Origin: Candidatus Heimdallarchaeota archaeon
GTDB taxonomy: Archaea; Asgardarchaeota; Heimdallarchaeia; Heimdallarchaeales; Heimdallarchaeaceae
Reading direction: 5' to 3'
DNA: 64,000 nt
NCBI GenBank assembly: GCA_030668875.1
Contig: DAOVER010000012.1
Location: 1-64,000, forward strand
Position 1 is the stretch's first letter. Each line of letters opens with the position of its first letter. The position numbers and the translations under genes are program-made. This document shows, one piece after another, positions 1 to 8,711 of the stretch. The notes below the pieces were generated by a model. It was not told the DNA's origin. It saw only the letters and a list, made by a program, of their open reading frames with translations, and did no database searches.

Positions 1-157
1 TTGTATGTGAATCACGGTTTGCATTAAAATTGCTAACAGAACTACCAACCATGTATGCTTGAGATACAGGTGTTATCATTGCTATTATGAAAAGGGTAAA
101 TATAATTTGATAGTATGACAATTTTCTTAACTTTCTTACAATGGAAGGGAGCTTCAT
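1..157 (-). CDS. N-terminal part of a secreted/membrane protein, truncated by window edge
   Basis: Reverse complement from 157 reads MKLPSIVRKLRKLSYYQIIFTLFIIAMITPVSQAYMVGSSVSNFNANRDSHT: basic N-terminus, hydrophobic segment, SQA-Y cleavage-like site. Confidence 0.55.
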   Translation of the reverse strand, partial: MKLPSIVRKLRKLSYYQIIFTLFIIAMITPVSQAYMVGSSVSNFNANRDSHT

Positions 158-231
158 TAATTATCTCATACAATAGTGTCTTAAATATTCTTCGTCAAAG
201 GCTGTACAAAAATGAGCAGAAAATTCAACGT

Positions 232-1755
232 TTAATTACCGGGGAATATACCTAGAATTATTCTAAAACCAGAAGGAACAAGAATCTCTGAAACTACTAT
301 TGCGCCTTCCGTGGAAATATCTATTAAGTTAAAACTGTTTTCAATCGAGGCGGTTTTTTGAGAAGAAATTGTGTTACAATTAACAAAAGCTGTTTTTTCT
401 ACACGCGTACAATAAGCCCTTCCAAGATGTCCGGAAAGGACTAAATTCACTTCTGTATCAATCAACATTCTCAATACATCTCCTGCATCTTCCAAAGCAG
501 AGGTTTCTATCGTATTTGGTATGGGTATCAAGTGGTGATGCATCACTATTGTATGGAATTTATCTTCTGCTTGCATTTTGGTATGATAGACATATCTTAC
601 AAGTCGATTCTGTGTAGTTCTACCTACAACACCTATTTCTGTTTCTGGTGCAGAGGTATTCAACACATAGAAACATGATTCATCTTTTTCAATTGTGTTT
701 TCTGTGTCAAAATATTTGTATAATAGAGTTTCTCCATACCCTCGTAAATCGTTTGGTCCAGGGCAGAAAATCAATTTATCTGAGTAAGGAGTGAATGCTT
801 GAACAGCAGCTTCATAGTCAGCTGATCGCCCCTTTTCAGTCAGATTTCCACAATGTATAATCACATCAGGATTTGTTGATTCAACAAGTTCCATGCCTTT
901 TTTAAATAATTCAAACTGGTCATTGTTGGATGCACCAAAATCAGTACCAGAGAGCTGAGCCATTCTGAGCCATTTACCTCCTGTTGAATTAACCATACGG
1001 AAACGTCTGGTGATGGTTTTTAACTCAGTTCTGATTTCTTTTCCCGTTGTATCTTGTATTTTTACCTTAATCTCTTTTTCTGGAGTAATTTCTACATAAT
1101 TAAATGAACGCTTGCCTCCGCTACGAGTCTTATAACTTGAAGTACTTCCCGCAGATATGATGATAGTATCCTCAACTTTGTAAACATTAGGATGATGTTT
1201 ATGTCCCGTAAAAACCGCATCAATTCCATTATCAAGGAGAATCGAAAGCATATTTCCAGCATCTACAGCATTTGATCTTTCTCTTCCAGTTTTAGGGATT
1301 GGCAGTAAATGATGGTGAAATCCAACAAGCTTTAATTTTGCTTCGCTGTACTTGGACAAAATTTTCTTTGTGTAATCAAGAGCTTCTCTACCAAAACGAC
1401 CATCATCTCTATCAGGGATACAAGAATCTAATCCAATAAACAATATATCATTAGCAAAATCATGAAACTCTCTAGGACCCACCATTTTCTCCCACACCTC
1501 AAAACCTCCACTTCTACTATCATGATTTCCTATAATCCAGTAGGACTTCGGAGAAATTATCTTCTTCCTCAACTTACTAGCTAATTCAAATTCCTCAAAC
1601 AAACCATCTTGAGTTAGATCTCCTGAGAATATAGAGAAATCATGAGGAGTAATATTAATTGAATTTACTGTATTGTCAAAGTCTTTAACCATGAACTGGG
1701 GCCTAGGAGTTATATGGGTATCACTAAAGTGAACAATTCTGATAGGTTCATCCAT
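232..1755 (-). CDS. Tandem calcineurin-like metallophosphoesterase (two domains, C-terminal one degenerate)
   Basis: N-half motifs FSDTH, GDLTQDG, GNHD, FHHHLLPIP, TGHKHHP; C-half repeats the order with degraded metal ligands. Confidence 0.85.
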   Translation of the reverse strand: MDEPIRIVHFSDTHITPRPQFMVKDFDNTVNSINITPHDFSIFSGDLTQDGLFEEFELASKLRKKIISPKSYWIIGNHDSRSGGFEVWEKMVGPREFHDFANDILFIGLDSCIPDRDDGRFGREALDYTKKILSKYSEAKLKLVGFHHHLLPIPKTGRERSNAVDAGNMLSILLDNGIDAVFTGHKHHPNVYKVEDTIIISAGSTSSYKTRSGGKRSFNYVEITPEKEIKVKIQDTTGKEIRTELKTITRRFRMVNSTGGKWLRMAQLSGTDFGASNNDQFELFKKGMELVESTNPDVIIHCGNLTEKGRSADYEAAVQAFTPYSDKLIFCPGPNDLRGYGETLLYKYFDTENTIEKDESCFYVLNTSAPETEIGVVGRTTQNRLVRYVYHTKMQAEDKFHTIVMHHHLIPIPNTIETSALEDAGDVLRMLIDTEVNLVLSGHLGRAYCTRVEKTAFVNCNTISSQKTASIENSFNLIDISTEGAIVVSEILVPSGFRIILGIFPGN

Positions 1756-1862
1756 TGTGATAAGTAATAATGTTTAGCTAATTATTTCTTCCGCTAGGGT
1801 TAACATTGTTTTGTTGAGAACTTTCGAAATATTTAACTTTGAATTCAATCTAGATTATTACA

Positions 1863-2246
1863 ATGACTTTGAGAACCTATGAAATGGATGACTCAGTTTC
1901 AAGTGTAATGACAAAAGGAATTTTGTATATCGAATCTAAGAAAAAGCTAGATGAAGCAATACAAATAATGTCTGACTTTGATGTTGGATCTTTAGTTGTA
2001 GCTGAAAAAAATGATGCTGTTGGCATTCTTACTAGTAAAGATATAATTAAGATGATTGCAAAGGGAAAGGAGCTCAAGAGCATTAAAGTAAAAGATATAA
2101 TGCAAGGTCCTCTTATTAGGATATCCGGTTATGAAACAATCTCATCAGCATTATTGAAAATGAAAGAACAGAAGATTAACCATCTCATAGTGGTTGATGG
2201 AGATAAAATAATCGGAATGATTAACCCATTAAATCTTCTAATTTAA
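1863..2246 (+). CDS. CBS-domain pair protein
   Basis: Two CBS repeats (VGSLVVAEKNDAVGILTSKDII; INHLIVVDGDKIIGMI). Confidence 0.85.
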   Translation: MTLRTYEMDDSVSSVMTKGILYIESKKKLDEAIQIMSDFDVGSLVVAEKNDAVGILTSKDIIKMIAKGKELKSIKVKDIMQGPLIRISGYETISSALLKMKEQKINHLIVVDGDKIIGMINPLNLLI

Positions 2247-2255
2247 TGTCGTTTA

Positions 2256-3407
2256 TTGTATTATTTAATAAATAACTTCAAGAGTAGGATTAAACTGAGC
2301 AATAAAAAGGAAAGCCTATCTGCAGATGATGTAAGAAGAAAACAGAAACTAAAAACAATACTGGCTACAATAGGTGAGGGGCTACAGGAAATATTCAAAA
2401 CACATATTCTTGAAAAAACTGGAGAAAAAGCAAATCTTATTTCCATAGATAAGGTGTTTTCAACAGAGAAGGGTACCTCAAAGTCAAGAGTCCATTTTGT
2501 TACATATTCTCTAAATTCTGATGTTGGAGAACATCTTGTAAACGTTGTTGTGAAATTTTCTTCAGATGAGACAAGGTTTGAAAAAGAAATTAGGAATCAT
2601 TCAAAAATTGCAAATGTTTCTAAGATTTTTAGTGGTGTTCATGTGCCGAAGATACTTTACAAAAGCTTACAAAACAGATGTATTATCTATGAAGGCATTG
2701 ACGGGTTAAGTTTTCGTGAAGCAAAACTTGACTTAAAAGATAAAGATTTACTAGCTGGACAAGCTTTAGCAGCTATCCATGGAATTGAAACAGGGAAATT
2801 AGAAGTAGATTCTTACAAAAAACTAGTTTTATACCTTCTTTCAGTTTTGGAGAACCAACAACTGGAAGAAGAAATTCTGGATTTGATGCTACCTTATTTC
2901 AAAGCAATGGAAAAATCAACAGGAGCAACAAGAATTCATGGAGATTACCACCAAGGAAATCTATTATTTTCATCAGAGGATATAGAATTAGTACAAAATA
3001 GTCTAGATATAACAAACATAAATGTGAGAGTATATGTTATTGATCCTGAATTTATCATGGAAGGAAGAGACAGAAATGAAGACATTGGAACATTCTTTGC
3101 AAAGCCATGTATAAAGGAATTTCAGAAGACAGGTAATATTAAAAACTCAAAAAGCAAAATCAATTCATTTATTGAAGGTTATAACAAGGTTCTAAAGATG
3201 ATAGGATCTGATCAATTGTTAAGTGAAATGTATCCTTCAGGTTTAACAATAGATTTTCATATGGCTTCTTATGTTCTTTATGACCTTGTAGATAAAGTTC
3301 TAAGTAATCAATTAACAACTTATTCTGAAGAAATAAAGGATAAAGTGAAATTATTGAAAATTATGCTGAAAGAAGGACCTTTTCAAAACAATGGAATGTC
3401 TATTTGA
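2256..3407 (+). CDS. APH-superfamily small-molecule kinase (methylthioribose-kinase-like)
   Basis: RIHGDYHQGNLLF and VYVIDPEF motifs; TTG start. Confidence 0.7.
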   Translation: MYYLINNFKSRIKLSNKKESLSADDVRRKQKLKTILATIGEGLQEIFKTHILEKTGEKANLISIDKVFSTEKGTSKSRVHFVTYSLNSDVGEHLVNVVVKFSSDETRFEKEIRNHSKIANVSKIFSGVHVPKILYKSLQNRCIIYEGIDGLSFREAKLDLKDKDLLAGQALAAIHGIETGKLEVDSYKKLVLYLLSVLENQQLEEEILDLMLPYFKAMEKSTGATRIHGDYHQGNLLFSSEDIELVQNSLDITNINVRVYVIDPEFIMEGRDRNEDIGTFFAKPCIKEFQKTGNIKNSKSKINSFIEGYNKVLKMIGSDQLLSEMYPSGLTIDFHMASYVLYDLVDKVLSNQLTTYSEEIKDKVKLLKIMLKEGPFQNNGMSI

Positions 3408-3924
3408 TGAAAGTTTTAGATAAAGCCCATTTAGTTCTAATGAAGTTTAGTAGCTCAAAATAAAGCTTGCTCTCTGAGGTTGAAATTAATTCTAGACCAC
3501 TTGTACTTGGGTTGTATGAAACTACAACAAAGTAATTTTCACCCTTATAACTTATCTCAACTAATGCTGTAATCCCTTCAATAACTGATAAATCACCAAA
3601 AACTACTGTAATGTTATGTAGCGTATTGATAATTTCTAGCATATCCCTACCAATGATTTGCTCTAAAATTATCAGATCAGATTTAAACTTTCCAATACCA
3701 GCTGCATCGCCAAAAATAGCCTCTAGTTCTAATTTGTTGTCTTCTGAAACAAATTCAAACTCAATTTGAATTGTTTGTACGTTTCCAAGATAATTGATTC
3801 TTTGTAATTGATTTGCCAAATGGTAGATTTCAGGGGAACTTTCACTAGTATGACGCACTACTAAATCACTCTGGAAAACATAATATATATTAATCATTAT
3901 TAAATTTTCTACTAGTCTCATCAA
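3400..3924 (-). CDS. Hypothetical protein
   Basis: 174-aa ORF, convergent with and slightly overlapping the upstream gene; no recognised motif. Confidence 0.5.
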   Translation of the reverse strand: MMRLVENLIMINIYYVFQSDLVVRHTSESSPEIYHLANQLQRINYLGNVQTIQIEFEFVSEDNKLELEAIFGDAAGIGKFKSDLIILEQIIGRDMLEIINTLHNITVVFGDLSVIEGITALVEISYKGENYFVVVSYNPSTSGLELISTSESKLYFELLNFIRTKWALSKTFIK

Positions 3925-4098
3925 TCAAAAAGATATATATCCAAATAATATGAGAAAAATATCTAAACATAAAAGCAAAATAGGGATTTTGATATCGCGG
4001 ATAGATTATCTAGGAATAATAGAGCAATGGCGGATGAATTTCTGAGATTGTTTTTATAAAGGTATTACATCCGTTAATACATAAGCAAGGGGATTTGC

Positions 4099-4314
4099 AT
4101 GACGGAAGAAGAAATACCAGTATCAGGAAAAAAACTTTTATCCATTTTGGAGAAAAAAGGACCATTAACTCAAAAACAACTAATTAAAGCTTCTGCAATT
4201 CCTGCTAGAACAGCAAGATATGCATTAAGAAGGTTAATTGAATTAGGGTTAATTGTGAAACGAAGCAACCTAAATGACATGAGATCAGTTTTTTATTTTA
4301 TCGTGGACAACTAA
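4099..4314 (+). CDS. Small winged-helix (MarR/TrmB-like) DNA-binding protein
   Basis: LLSILEKKGPLTQKQLIKASAIPARTARYALRRLIELGLIVKRS wHTH pattern. Confidence 0.75.
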   Translation: MTEEEIPVSGKKLLSILEKKGPLTQKQLIKASAIPARTARYALRRLIELGLIVKRSNLNDMRSVFYFIVDN

Positions 4315-4325
4315 TAGGAGGTCTG

Positions 4326-4344
4326 TTTCCACATTTTGTGGAAA
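4326..4344 (+). terminator. Hairpin followed by T-rich tract
   Basis: TTTCCAC-ATTTT-GTGGAAA, then ccctttttcttttttt; directly after the wHTH gene. Confidence 0.45.
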
Positions 4345-4450
4345 ATTACGCCCTTTTTCTTTTTTTGTTAATTAAGAACTACTAATTGTATTATTAAGAT
4401 TTTTTTCGCTATTTCTTTTAAAATCATTGTTAAACAATAAAAACTTCTGA

Positions 4451-4539
4451 TAAAATCCTAATGGAGCTAGCCCCGCAATTAATTTTGGTGAACTAAGTGC
4501 AGATTACTAGCTCCAATAGAAAAGTAGGAAGGGATTTTA
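4451..4539. other. Candidate structured RNA/DNA element with nested inverted repeats
   Basis: Outer arms TAAAATCC (4451-4458)/GGATTTTA (4532-4539); inner arms GGAGCTAG (4463-4470)/CTAGCTCC (4507-4514). Confidence 0.4.
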
Positions 4540-4662
4540 ATAACATTTTCTTAAGAGGAAAAAAGGCTGTTTCTTAAGAATTCTTTACTTTCACTGCCCC
4601 ACAGTTGATTTTGCCACGCAAGGCTTAAATGTACGGGAGAGTATAGTAAATAGGTGAACTAA

Positions 4663-5173
4663 GTGGCAAAAAAAGAAACCGCAATAGGAATAAAAGTATA
4701 CTCAAAGGGAGAGATAAAGCTACAACGAAAAATCTGGTGCACGATAGAGCACTGGGAAAAAAGCAACTGGAGAAGAATAACAAATCTGTGGATGCGAATA
4801 AAGAACGAAGAGAAAAGAACAGAATTGTTAGAGAAACTGTGGACAGAAGTAATGGAAGAAGGAATGAAAGCAGAGCCAAAAGAAGAGTATGGTAAAGATA
4901 CACTATTTCAGAGAAGGAAAACTTGCAGTGGAAGAGGAGAAAGAGGAAGAATATTCAGAATACAAGTTGGATATAATACACTCAGAAACGTTCAAGACAT
5001 ATTATTCAACAATAGAAGAACTAACAACAGAGCCTAAATGGATACCAAAGAAGGTAGTATCGAAAGAACTGAGAATAAAAAAATGGTATGTCAGAGCGTT
5101 GAAAGAGGGGAGACTAGAAGAAGGAAGAAGAGAGAAGAAAGTGGAACAAACTGAACTAACAAGTTTTGTATAA
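4663..5173 (+). pseudogene. Frameshifted K/E/R-rich ORF pair (4663-5037 and 4889-5173), possibly foreign
   Basis: Two overlapping same-strand ORFs in different frames, continuous in character; purine-rich, composition differs from neighbours. Confidence 0.35.
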
Positions 5174-5192
5174 TAACTTGATATTCGTATAA

Positions 5193-5964
5193 CTAGAGAG
5201 AGTTTAAACTATCCTCCTCAGATGAATCATCAAGAGAACGAATTATCCCAGAAAAATTTCTATAATTACTGATAAATTCTTTAACCGTTTTTCTTTTCAG
5301 ATTATTCTTGAAACCTTGAAAGAACTCTTTTGAAAAATTAAAAAAAAAACTCAAATGTGTCAACAAAGATAGTATTCTCATATATGAAAGAATCAGGAGT
5401 ACTAATAATCTCTCGCTTTTGAAGGTCAAACTCTACATAGAACCCTTGATTGCGCCTAGAATCCATTGCTTTTGGATCTATCTGTAATTTCTTAATAATA
5501 TTGTCCAGATCTAACATAGCTTTAGCTAGATTTGAAGATTCACTCTCCAGCTTAAGAACTTCCTTGAATTTCCGTTGGTAAGCTTTGAGACTTAGCTCCT
5601 CTTTCAGATATTTATTCCAAAGATCTTTGTATTCTGCTTTAAATTGTGTTTCTTCTATCCATTGCCCTAAAACATAATAATGAAGTGTTTGCCAACTCAA
5701 ATGTTCCTTGTATACATGATCTTTCTGTAAATATGAAACCTCTTTGTCTGATTCTTGATAAGACCCAATAAATAAGCCAAATACAAACCAATATTTTGCT
5801 AATTCCTCGAATCCTAAAACCGCTAAAGAATAGGCGGAACCAAAAGTAGAATTCTTTCGCAAAATTAAAGAATCATTAAGAAGTCCTTCTGAATTCTGTA
5901 GACAGACTTCAATTAGTTTAATATAAAAATCATATTTGTCTGGTTTAAAATTTTGAACGTTCAT
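5193..5964 (-). CDS. AbiV-like HEPN protein, split by a frame change at a T10 homopolymer (5338-5964 plus C-terminal part of 5193-5429)
   Basis: SEGLLNDSLILRKNSTFGSAYSLAVLGFEELAKYWF resembles AbiV HEPN; frame ends in DTFEFFF* at the poly-T run; the adjacent frame continues NFSKEFFQGFKNNLKRKTVKEFISNYRNFSG. Confidence 0.6.
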
Positions 5965-6067
5965 ATCCAGTTAACTTCTCTGATTTGTCTATATAAATAA
6001 AATGAATAAAAATACGAATAACTAGTTGGAGTTCAAGTTATTCAGCAATTCTTGCGCATACTTTAAA

Positions 6068-6484
6068 TTAGATATTCGAACAAAATTCTTTAATCTCATC
6101 TACTAGTTTGGTAAGGGCATCATCTAACTTATCTTCCTTATTCACTTCTTCTGTTAGATTACTATGAGAAAAGGAAGATTTCATCATGAAATCCTTAAAT
6201 TCTCTATAGTTTTGCTCAAAGATTTTCTTCAGATCAAAGATTAAAGGATCTTTAACTCCTTGTTGAAGTGGCTTTTCGTAATCTTGGAGTGCTTGAAGAT
6301 AAGAATCTTCGTCATTCTTATCTACAGGAGCAAGATTGATAGAAAGATCTAAAGGAAGTTCAAGAATAGCTCGCTGTTTTTTCAATAATTCAATATCTTT
6401 ATTCAATTCTTCAAATTGAGAAAGGAAGAATTTAAGCTTGTTCAAATCATATTCTGGTATTTGTTTCTGACTCATATGGTTCAT
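6068..6484 (-). CDS. Hypothetical protein
   Basis: 138-aa helical/acidic ORF. Confidence 0.5.
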   Translation of the reverse strand: MNHMSQKQIPEYDLNKLKFFLSQFEELNKDIELLKKQRAILELPLDLSINLAPVDKNDEDSYLQALQDYEKPLQQGVKDPLIFDLKKIFEQNYREFKDFMMKSSFSHSNLTEEVNKEDKLDDALTKLVDEIKEFCSNI

Positions 6485-6621
6485 CTCTGATATTTTTGTG
6501 GGACGAACAACAAGAAGGGTAAGGACTAATCTGTAAAGATAATGAGAGAAATCGTATATAAAGGATGTATATTTATGCTGAAGATTTATTATTCAAAAAC
6601 ATATATTGTAATGGGAACTAA

Positions 6622-7071
6622 ATGAAAAAGAAAATAATATTTAATTCTACAATTGACTTATCTAATAGACGTACGAATGTTAAAATCCGGATTGTTCAAT
6701 CAAGAACTACGGTTATTGATATTCTAGGATATATTGATGACATAGTAGAAGAAAAGATATCTGAAACGTTATTGTTGGATGAGCAAAAGAAAGAAACAAC
6801 ATGGCAAAGTTCATTACTACCATTTTTTCCTAAAGAGAAAGAAGGAGAAGTTGCTCAAGTTTACTTCTGTGATGAAGTGAACCAGATTGCTGGAACATCG
6901 AATTATAAAACAATTCAATTAGTTCAAATATCGTATTTTGATGCTACCAATCCTGAAGAGGGTCTATCCAATAATATGGATTTCTTTTATTTTGATTTGA
7001 TTTCTGATTCTTTACAGATAAACTTATTTTACCGAATACAAAATTATTCACATGAGTTTAGAAAAGTGTGA
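6622..7071 (+). CDS. Hypothetical protein
   Basis: 149-aa ORF; 3' end overlaps start of next gene by 20 nt. Confidence 0.55.
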   Translation: MKKKIIFNSTIDLSNRRTNVKIRIVQSRTTVIDILGYIDDIVEEKISETLLLDEQKKETTWQSSLLPFFPKEKEGEVAQVYFCDEVNQIAGTSNYKTIQLVQISYFDATNPEEGLSNNMDFFYFDLISDSLQINLFYRIQNYSHEFRKV

Positions 7072-8005
7072 TTTAGCAATTGTTGGTTCTGGTCTAACTG
7101 GTATGTCTGCAGCCTTAGCAGCTTATAGTAGAAACTCTGATCAAATCATTAAAATTTTTGGTATACCTTTTGATTCAAACACCGCAAAAAAAGGAGAAAT
7201 TGAAAATATATTAGGTATTAACAAGGTTGTTGGAGTAGATTACATTCAACAGATAGTTACTCAAATCGAGAGTTTAGATGCAGAATTTGCAAATGAAAAT
7301 GAACCTAATAAACTAGAATTCATAAACGAAGATGTGACAGTAATAGCAAAAAATGACACTCATTTTCAATTGATTACTGATTCAAGAAACATTGACGCAA
7401 AAGCTGTCATTATTTCTACTGGTCTTCCTGAACTTAAGCATACTATCAAAGGAGAAGACAATTTTGTCCACAAAGGTGTTTCTCACTGTGCTGTATGTGA
7501 TGGTGCGCTTTTCAGAGGAAAGAAAGTAGCAATTATTGGAGAAGGAAATTTGGTGGCAAGAGGAGCTTTGTTTCTTAGAAAGTATTGTCGAAAGGTTACA
7601 GTAATCTGCCCAAATTCTACGTTGGATTCTGATAATAGATTTCTAAAAAAACTTTTAAAATCACAGAATATTTCATTCAAATATAATATTGATTTGGAAA
7701 CGGCTGAGATTTTCGGATCACAACTTGTAGAAGGTGTAAGATTTCAAGAGGATGGAGAGAATAATGAATTAACAGTAAACGCGGTCTTTGTTGAACTGAA
7801 AGATAAACCTAATCTAGCTTTTCTAAAGGATTTTTCACTTGATATCACGGAAAATGGATACATTGTGAAGGACGTAAAAAATGCTACAAGTACAGAAGGA
7901 ATTTTTACAGCTGGATCTATTAGTGGAGAAATGGATTATATTCCGATATTGATGGGTGATGGATATAAAGCCGGCATCTATGCCACCGAATATTTGAAAA
8001 AATAA
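7052..8005 (+). CDS. Thioredoxin-reductase-like flavoprotein disulfide reductase
   Basis: N-terminal GSGLTG FAD motif, redox motif HCAVCDG, second Rossmann GEGNLVARGALFL; lacks the HRRxxxR NADPH signature. Confidence 0.85.
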   Translation: MSLEKCDLAIVGSGLTGMSAALAAYSRNSDQIIKIFGIPFDSNTAKKGEIENILGINKVVGVDYIQQIVTQIESLDAEFANENEPNKLEFINEDVTVIAKNDTHFQLITDSRNIDAKAVIISTGLPELKHTIKGEDNFVHKGVSHCAVCDGALFRGKKVAIIGEGNLVARGALFLRKYCRKVTVICPNSTLDSDNRFLKKLLKSQNISFKYNIDLETAEIFGSQLVEGVRFQEDGENNELTVNAVFVELKDKPNLAFLKDFSLDITENGYIVKDVKNATSTEGIFTAGSISGEMDYIPILMGDGYKAGIYATEYLKK

Positions 8006-8059
8006 GATAGGGCACGCACTTTGGAATTACTTTTATATTTCTTTTAACATTCTAAAGAT

Positions 8060-8710
8060 GTGAAACTAGCATTTATTTTCGCACATCCAGATGATGAAGC
8101 ACTTAGTGCAGGCGGCACGATAGCTAAATACGCCTCTACAGGCCATACAGTAAGCACACTATGTCTTTCATCAACAGAAGATAGAAAGATCGAATATCGT
8201 GCTGCTACAGAAATGTTGGGAGTTCAAGAACCGAAAATACTTGATTATGGCAATGTAGTAGATTTTGAGAAGCAAATAAAAAAAGATATCATTGATTTTA
8301 TTCTTGAATTTCGACCTGAGATTATTGTGACACATCTACCAGAAGACTATCACATCGATCATAAATCGGCGTATCATATTGTTAAAGAAGCGATAGAATG
8401 GGCAGCACATGAAACACAACACGATAATTCACATCTAGTTTCTAAGTTGTATGTAACAGAAACAACCATCCTTATTCCTAATCCTCACATTCTTGTTGAT
8501 ATTTCTGCATATTATAGTGTTAAAGAGAACGCTATCAAATGTTATTCAACACAGCTAAGTAAAGGAGGAGAAGGGTTCTATATTAAATTCCACAAACACA
8601 GAACGCTCATGCGAGGAACTCAAGCATCAACTGATTATGCAGAAGCTTATCTTGAAGTTCCCATTAAGAAGAATAGTCCATTTTTCAAAATTAAACATTC
8701 GGAGCTTTGA
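8060..8710 (+). CDS. PIG-L/LmbE-family zinc deacetylase (BshB candidate)
   Basis: FAHPDDEALSAGGTIAKY and EDYHIDHKSAYHIV motifs; GTG start. Confidence 0.85.
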   Translation: MKLAFIFAHPDDEALSAGGTIAKYASTGHTVSTLCLSSTEDRKIEYRAATEMLGVQEPKILDYGNVVDFEKQIKKDIIDFILEFRPEIIVTHLPEDYHIDHKSAYHIVKEAIEWAAHETQHDNSHLVSKLYVTETTILIPNPHILVDISAYYSVKENAIKCYSTQLSKGGEGFYIKFHKHRTLMRGTQASTDYAEAYLEVPIKKNSPFFKIKHSEL

Positions 8711-8711
8711 T

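Noticed and set aside
4451-4545. Firm call as an H/ACA guide RNA
   Set aside because: ACA lies about 3 nt past the outer stem, but the distance from the upper stem (about 28 nt) is too long for a canonical 14-16 nt pocket.
4625-4903. 92-aa hydrophobic minus-strand ORF
   Set aside because: Antisense shadow of a purine-rich region; Leu/Ser/Phe-rich composition is expected from that.
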